This document shows, one piece after another, positions 42,623-46,454 of a DNA stretch of 46,454 nt. The stretch is from positions 1-46,454 of the forward strand of contig CAAEVC010000050.1 in assembly GCA_900759415.1 (NCBI GenBank). The letters are read 5' to 3'. The position numbers and the translations under genes were made by a program. The notes beneath the pieces were generated by a model that saw nothing but the letters and a program-made list of their open reading frames with translations, was not told where the DNA came from and did not search any database. The stretch's first letter is position 1, and the number at the start of each line of letters is the position of its first letter. The stretch is from an uncultured Dialister sp. GTDB taxonomy: Bacteria; Bacillota; Negativicutes; Veillonellales; Dialisteraceae.

Positions 42623-43944
42623 TATCCGTATTCTTTTTTGAATGTTTTCAGGAAGGCAAAGACTACAAGGGTGGCACAGATTTCTGTGGCCGCCAGAGAA
42701 AACCATAATCCGTTGATTCCAAAGAAGAGAGGAAGGACCATGATGAAGAACACTTCCAGAAGAGGAGTGTGGGAAAAGGAAATGACAGCAGACACCGCTC
42801 CATTGTTGAGAGCAGTGAAGAACGCATCTCCATATTTGGAAAATCCTGCCAGGATGTAGGTAAAACTGTAGAGCCGGAAGGCACCGGTGGTCAGAGATGC
42901 GAGATTTTCATCATAACCTACAAAAATATCTGCCAGCAGGGGTGCAGAAAGAGAAGCGAAGAGGAAAAGGGAAAGGCCGATGGCCGGCAGAATCTTCATA
43001 TTGATATGAAGAAGATAGGACAGTTCCTTCCTGTTTCTTGCCCCATACTGATAGGCAATCACAGGAATGAGAGAATCGCAGTAACCGATGAATACCGCAT
43101 CAAACAGAAAAGATATATAGGAAATGACACTGTATGCTGCAAGGCCGTCTTCTCCTGCCTGCATGAGAAGCTCATAATTGTAAAGCATATTGACCAGGGG
43201 GCCGGAAATGAAAGTGAGAAGATTGGAAACGCCGTTGTACATGGATTGAAGGACCGGCCGGATTTCATAAAGGGGCTTTGTGAAATAGAGAATTTTTCCC
43301 CGGGGAATGAAGAAATAAAGAACAGGAAGAATCCCGCCAATGACCTGAGCGATGATGGTGGCATAGGCAGCACCCGGCAGGCCCCACTGGAAGTGGGCTA
43401 CGAAGAGGGCATCAAGGATCATATTGGTGATGCCGGAAATGAGAATGAAACGGAAACCAAGGGATCCTTTTCCTGCAGCCACCATAAAACCCTGCAGCGT
43501 ATTCTGCATCACAAAGAAGGGAAGGGCAGGAAACAGAAGGTGACCATACATTACGCTGTATTCATAGAGCTCTCCCTCAGCGCCCATAAGTGAAGTCAGC
43601 GCTGGAGTCAGTAAGTACCCTGCCATGCTGAGAAGGATACTGAGCACAAGGCAGGCAAGGATGATAGTACTGAAAGTGGCACGGGCCTCCTCTTCCTTCT
43701 TTTCCCCCAGTATCTTGGAAACCAGCGCACTTCCGCCGGAAGAAAACATGAATCCCGTAGAAGAAAACATCATAAGCGCAGGAAATATGACATTCAGTCC
43801 GGCAAAGGGAGTCTTCCCTACATAATTGGACACGAAATAGCCATCTACAATGTAATAGATGGACATGAAAATCATCATGAAAATCATGGGAATCACAAAG
43901 CGGAAGAGTTTCCCTGGGGTGAAATGATCATCCAGACGGTTCAT
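42619..43944 (-). CDS. MATE-family efflux transporter
   Basis: A 441-residue membrane protein with twelve predicted helices in two six-helix halves (break near 225). The N-terminal helix 1 region SIYYIVDGYFVSNYVG and the repeat LNVIFPALMMF are typical of MATE drug/sodium antiporters. Substrates are likely cationic drugs or metabolites. Its ATG overlaps the stop of the upstream MarR gene by four bases (ATGA), so pump and repressor are made together and controlled by the twin palindromes in front of the repressor gene. Confidence 0.92.
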   Translation of the reverse strand: MNRLDDHFTPGKLFRFVIPMIFMMIFMSIYYIVDGYFVSNYVGKTPFAGLNVIFPALMMFSSTGFMFSSGGSALVSKILGEKKEEEARATFSTIILACLVLSILLSMAGYLLTPALTSLMGAEGELYEYSVMYGHLLFPALPFFVMQNTLQGFMVAAGKGSLGFRFILISGITNMILDALFVAHFQWGLPGAAYATIIAQVIGGILPVLYFFIPRGKILYFTKPLYEIRPVLQSMYNGVSNLLTFISGPLVNMLYNYELLMQAGEDGLAAYSVISYISFLFDAVFIGYCDSLIPVIAYQYGARNRKELSYLLHINMKILPAIGLSLFLFASLSAPLLADIFVGYDENLASLTTGAFRLYSFTYILAGFSKYGDAFFTALNNGAVSAVISFSHTPLLEVFFIMVLPLFFGINGLWFSLAATEICATLVVFAFLKTFKKEYGY

Positions 43945-44390
43945 GAATCAGGATCCTCCTTAAAAAGGGTGTCTATTTCCTCCTTAAAATAAGACTGGAA
44001 TCGGGAAGAAGCGGCGATGAGCCCTTCTCTTTCTTCAGCGTCTAGCTTGTTCCATGCCTTTTCCTCCATCATTCCCAGCGGGAAAATATATTTTTCAGCA
44101 AATGCCAGCCCCTTTTCCGTAGTACGGATTTCCTTCATACGCCGGCTTTCAGCAGAAGGAATAAGAGAAATCCACCCTCTTGCCATCAGCTTCTTGACTG
44201 CAAGACTTACGGTCTGCCGGCTCATAAAGGCGACAAGACAGATTTCATGGGAAAAACGGCATTTATCCTGATATACAGAAAACATGACCCAGTATTCAGA
44301 AGAAGGGAGATGACTTCTCCTCTGCATCTCCTGATAAATATCATTGGTGCTGGTCAATATGCGGTAAAAAGTAGAAAATGATGTTTCCAT
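43941..44390 (-). CDS. MarR-family transcriptional repressor of the MATE operon
   Basis: A 149-residue MarR protein with a central winged helix (about 45-95: FMSRQTVSLAVKKLMARGWI is the recognition region, then the wing SAESRRMKEIRTTEKG). I place the start at ATG 44390, five bases after GGAGG; an in-frame ATG at 44402-44408 lies inside the operator. The palindromes at 44403 and 44447 bracket its promoter, so it should repress itself and the MATE pump until a ligand releases it. Confidence 0.92.
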   Translation of the reverse strand: METSFSTFYRILTSTNDIYQEMQRRSHLPSSEYWVMFSVYQDKCRFSHEICLVAFMSRQTVSLAVKKLMARGWISLIPSAESRRMKEIRTTEKGLAFAEKYIFPLGMMEEKAWNKLDAEEREGLIAASSRFQSYFKEEIDTLFKEDPDS

Positions 44391-44402
44391 AATTGCCTCC
44401 AT

Positions 44403-44418
44403 TGTCAATTTATTGACA
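44403..44418. promoter_or_regulatory. MarR operator 1, perfect palindrome
   Basis: TGTCAATTTATTGACA, arms TGTCAA/TTGACA. It lies just downstream of the -10 box and covers the transcription start of the marR-MATE operon. Confidence 0.85.
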
Positions 44419-44423
44419 GTATG

Positions 44424-44452
44424 ATTATAAAGCTGTATGGATGAAATGTCAA
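44424..44452 (-). promoter_or_regulatory. Promoter of the marR-MATE operon
   Basis: On the minus strand TTGACA (44447-44452, inside operator 2) and TATAAT (44424-44429) with a 17-base spacer: a perfect consensus promoter. Confidence 0.9.
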
Positions 44453-44462
44453 TTTATTGACA
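44447..44462. promoter_or_regulatory. MarR operator 2, identical palindrome
   Basis: TGTCAATTTATTGACA, identical to operator 1 and 44 bases away (about four helical turns). It includes the -35 box of the operon promoter. Confidence 0.85.
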
Positions 44463-44521
44463 ATAATGAGAAATCCGTGTGGCAGTATTTCATCATTCAT
44501 ACGCTGTAAATTTCATAAAAC

Positions 44522-44560
44522 GGAAAAACACCGACAGCAGTCTGCTATCGGTGCTTTTTA
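44522..44560 (-). terminator. Terminator of the tRNA-Leu gene
   Basis: On the minus strand AAAAAGCACCGATAGCAG pairs with CTGCTGTCGGTGTTTTT; one G-T pair, U run at the end, directly after the tRNA. Confidence 0.85.
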
Positions 44561-44563
44561 CAT

Positions 44564-44649
44564 TGGTGCCGGAAATGGGACTTGAACCCATACGATGTTG
44601 CCATCGCCAGATTTTGAGTCTGGTGCGTCTGCCATTCCGCCACTCCGGC
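44564..44649 (-). tRNA. tRNA-Leu (anticodon CAA)
   Basis: On the minus strand the 86-base gene starts GCCGGAG and ends TTCCGGCACCA, with the CCA encoded. The anticodon stem CCAGA/TCTGG encloses the loop CTCAAAA, so the anticodon is CAA, reading UUG. A long variable arm (GCGATGGCAACATCG) confirms the class II leucine type, and GGTTCAAGTCC is the T arm. Confidence 0.97.
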
Positions 44650-44661
44650 ATATCGGTAATT

Positions 44662-44690
44662 ATTTTAGCATAGGGCATGGGAATCGTCAA
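44662..44690 (-). promoter_or_regulatory. Promoter of tRNA-Leu
   Basis: On the minus strand TTGACG (44685-44690) and TAAAAT (44662-44667), 17-base spacer, about 12 bases before the mature 5' end. Confidence 0.75.
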
Positions 44691-44759
44691 TGAAAAAATA
44701 GAGCCTCTGGTTTTGCAGGAAATCTCTTTTTTATGACTTCCATCCCTGTTTTTCTGTAT

Positions 44760-44765
44760 TATAAT
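44760..44765 (+). promoter_or_regulatory. -10 box of the small membrane protein/amidohydrolase operon
   Basis: TATAAT, 37 bases before the ATG at 44803; no clear -35 box. Confidence 0.5.
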
Positions 44766-44802
44766 AAAGTGATACCCTATGCATTTTTTACAGGGGGAGA
44801 TT

Positions 44803-44955
44803 ATGTATATTAAACTGATGATTCTTGGTATTCTGGCAGCATTCAGCCTGTATCGGGCTCATGGAAGTGAAGACCTGATGACTCTTTTTACTGCCGGTAT
44901 AGTGACTGTCATTTTTGTCCTTTCTTTATTCCATGTATGGAGGAAGAAAGACTGA
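44803..44955 (+). CDS. Small membrane protein, 50 residues, unknown
   Basis: ATG 44803 behind AGGGGGAGA, stop TGA 44953-44955. The 50-residue product has two short hydrophobic segments (MYIKLMILGILAAFSLY, then FTAGIVTVIFVLSLFHVW) separated by RAHGSEDLM and ends in RKKD, so it is probably a two-helix hairpin in the inner membrane. I recognise no family. It lies 12 bases before the M20 hydrolase gene in the same direction, so they share a transcript. Confidence 0.75.
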   Translation: MYIKLMILGILAAFSLYRAHGSEDLMTLFTAGIVTVIFVLSLFHVWRKKD

Positions 44956-44967
44956 GGAGGTCTTTGT

Positions 44968-46221
44968 ATGGATATCAGAAAAACTGTTGAGCAGGAAAGG
45001 GAGACGCTGATCTCCTTCCGCCGTTATCTTCATGAACATCCTGAACTTTCACAGAAAGAGTTCAAGACCATGGATTTCATTGAAAAGAATCTTCATGACT
45101 GGGGCATAGAAACTGTCCGTGTACCTCATGGCGGTGTTCTTGGTTTCCTCGACAGCGGAAAGCCGGGATGGACCATGCTGATGCGTGCGGATATCGATGC
45201 TCTTCCTATTAAGGAGGACCCGGTGAATCTGAAGAAGGAGAGGGTATGTATTTCACAGAATGAAGGAGTGATGCATGCCTGCGGCCATGACGGACATATG
45301 GCCATGCTCCTTACGGAAGCAAAGATTCTGGCTGAACATAAGGATGAATGGGAAGGAAAGGTCGTCCTCATGTTTGAAGAAGCAGAGGAAATGGGAGAGA
45401 GAGGGATTACTCATCTGATCCGTTACATCATGGACCATAAGATTCATGTGGATACCTGCTTTGGCACCCATGTACTGTGGAATCTTCCGGCAGGGAAGGT
45501 GGGTATTCTCTATGGCAAGGCTATGGCAGGCGCTTACTTCTTCCGCATCCGCCTTCATGGTAAGAGCGGACATGGTTCCCGTCCGGATATGGCAGTAAGC
45601 CCGATTGAATGTTTCGTTTCCATCGCTTCTGAACTTCGTTCTTACCGGATGAGAAAGACGGATCCCGCAGAAAGTTTTACTTATTCCTTTGGCGCAGTGG
45701 ATGGCGGTCATGAACCGAATATCATTCCTGATGAGCTTATGTTTGCAGGGACGGCGCGGTGCACGAAAAATGAAGATGGACTGGAATTCAGAAAGACTCT
45801 TCTTTCTCTTACTGAAAGTATGGCTTCTCTTCACGGCTGCAGGGTGGAGGTGCTGGAAGACCAGTATTTCCCTGTGACTTATAACACGAAGGAATGTGTG
45901 GACATAGCAAGAAGAGCGGTGGCAGAGCATATGGGGGAAGATGCAGTGGACCTGAACTGCCCTATGTGGATGGCGACGGAAACATTTTCCATCACTGAAT
46001 CCATCTGGCCTGGCGTTTTCTTCTTCACCGGTATTTATGATCCGGAAGTTGGAAGCGGAAGCGGCCATCATACACCGAAGTTTGATATGGCAGAAGATGG
46101 CCTCGTGGCAGGAGCTGGTGCGGCTCTTTCCTATGTGATGACCATGCTGAAGGAGCAACCGGAAATCCCTTCTTTCAAAAGAGAAGAGAATGTGGAAGAG
46201 ATGCTGAAGCTTGCAGAATAG
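44968..46221 (+). CDS. M20-family metal-dependent amidohydrolase (N-acyl amino acid / hippurate hydrolase type)
   Basis: A 417-residue M20D peptidase-like enzyme. Expected metal and catalytic residues are seen: HACGHDGH (Cys105, His107), FEEAEEMGERG (Glu140, Glu141), His168 in FGTHVLW, and the C-terminal GHHTPKFD. The lid domain begins near GKSGHGSRP. It likely cleaves N-acyl amino acids or short amide conjugates in the cytoplasm; the exact substrate is not readable. Start ATG 44968 with GAGGAGG. It is the second gene after a 50-residue membrane protein. The family position EEAEE replaces the more common QPAEE, leaving the key acids in place. Confidence 0.92.
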   Translation: MDIRKTVEQERETLISFRRYLHEHPELSQKEFKTMDFIEKNLHDWGIETVRVPHGGVLGFLDSGKPGWTMLMRADIDALPIKEDPVNLKKERVCISQNEGVMHACGHDGHMAMLLTEAKILAEHKDEWEGKVVLMFEEAEEMGERGITHLIRYIMDHKIHVDTCFGTHVLWNLPAGKVGILYGKAMAGAYFFRIRLHGKSGHGSRPDMAVSPIECFVSIASELRSYRMRKTDPAESFTYSFGAVDGGHEPNIIPDELMFAGTARCTKNEDGLEFRKTLLSLTESMASLHGCRVEVLEDQYFPVTYNTKECVDIARRAVAEHMGEDAVDLNCPMWMATETFSITESIWPGVFFFTGIYDPEVGSGSGHHTPKFDMAEDGLVAGAGAALSYVMTMLKEQPEIPSFKREENVEEMLKLAE

Positions 46222-46239
46222 AAATTTTTCCTTATGACT

Positions 46240-46262
46240 CCTGATGATAGAGAAATCAGGAC
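46240..46262. other. Small hairpin downstream of the amidohydrolase gene
   Basis: TCCTGAT-GATAGAGAA-ATCAGGA, seven-base stem without a U run. The remaining 46263-46454 shows an imperfect TTCTCA/TGAGAA structure (46367-46413) and no gene. Confidence 0.4.
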
Positions 46263-46454
46263 CGGGTATGTATGGGGGAGAGGCAGCTTGTGCTGACAGC
46301 TGTCTATATACTTCTTATTTACCGTTCCTGATTCTTTATTTTCCTGCCCTTTTCTGCAAGGTAAATTCTCAAAGTGACTTCTAGTCTAACTGGAAGTTGC
46401 CTTTAGTCTGAGAAAATATAGGGAATTCAGTGTGAGAATCGTATAGAATTTAAT

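Overview
The window looks like a chromosomal segment of a diderm Firmicute of the class Negativicutes, most likely a Dialister-like member of the Veillonellaceae. This is an inference from gene content, not a database match. Firmicute traits are T-box riboswitches, the cdaA-cdaR-glmM operon, AGGAGG-type ribosome binding sites and a CsoR copper repressor. Outer-membrane traits are a YadA-type trimeric autotransporter and an RND efflux pump. Anaerobic traits are a 1186-residue pyruvate:ferredoxin oxidoreductase and a flavodiiron protein. There are no rRNA genes, CRISPR arrays, phage genes or intact insertion sequences. One tRNA gene (Leu, anticodon CAA) is present.

Layout. 1-3170: a YkvI-type transporter behind a T-box, then a class III aminotransferase, both on the minus strand. 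3391-4272: a YihY/BrkB membrane protein. 4396-6984: a minus-strand operon with a small (p)ppGpp-synthetase-like protein, a response regulator and a histidine kinase. 7302-10236: typA and a ketopantoate-reductase-like gene. 10318-10977: two small minus-strand unknowns. 11178-14738: pyruvate:ferredoxin oxidoreductase, divergent from a LysR regulator (15100). 16633-19800: cdaA-cdaR-glmM, linking c-di-AMP synthesis to cell-wall precursor supply. 19884-20864: a lipid-kinase-like gene. 21025-22600: an isoleucine-type T-box with a duplicated terminator module in front of a branched-chain amino acid binding lipoprotein. 22700-23215: structured repeats. 23385-26377: AlaX-type editing protein, a heptamer tandem repeat, a DMT exporter and a flavin-reductase-like protein. 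26480-26665: another repeat copy. 26830-28080: sstT. 28433-30387: trimeric autotransporter. 30731-33620: flavodiiron protein, adaptor lipoprotein and 3-methyladenine glycosylase, translationally coupled. 33769-38114: RND adaptor plus permease. 38199-38966: surE. 39222-42437: the csoR-copA copper operon. 42619-44462: MATE pump with its MarR repressor and twin operators. 44564-44649: tRNA-Leu. 44803-46221: a 50-residue membrane protein and an M20 amidohydrolase.

How the genes work together. Amino acid supply is a recurring theme: two T-box-controlled transport genes, SstT, the aminotransferase and the M20 hydrolase. Central anaerobic energy metabolism and oxygen or NO defence are represented by the oxidoreductase and the flavodiiron protein. 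Several units carry their own local switch: the CsoR operator between the -35 and -10 boxes, paired MarR palindromes, tandem direct repeats upstream of the oxidoreductase, and a leader with two competing hairpins before sstT.

The observations most worth following are these. (1) A seven-G tract in the signal-peptide region of the autotransporter puts signal peptide and passenger out of frame, as expected for an OFF-phase contingency gene. (2) A dispersed intergenic repeat occurs as four hairpin modules whose arm sequences differ completely in some copies yet remain complementary, pointing to a conserved folded RNA or DNA element. (3) An isoleucine T-box is followed by a second antiterminator/terminator module. 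(4) CopA carries two C-terminal metal-binding domains, the last preceded by an ideal in-frame ribosome binding site and ATG that could also release a free CopZ-like chaperone.
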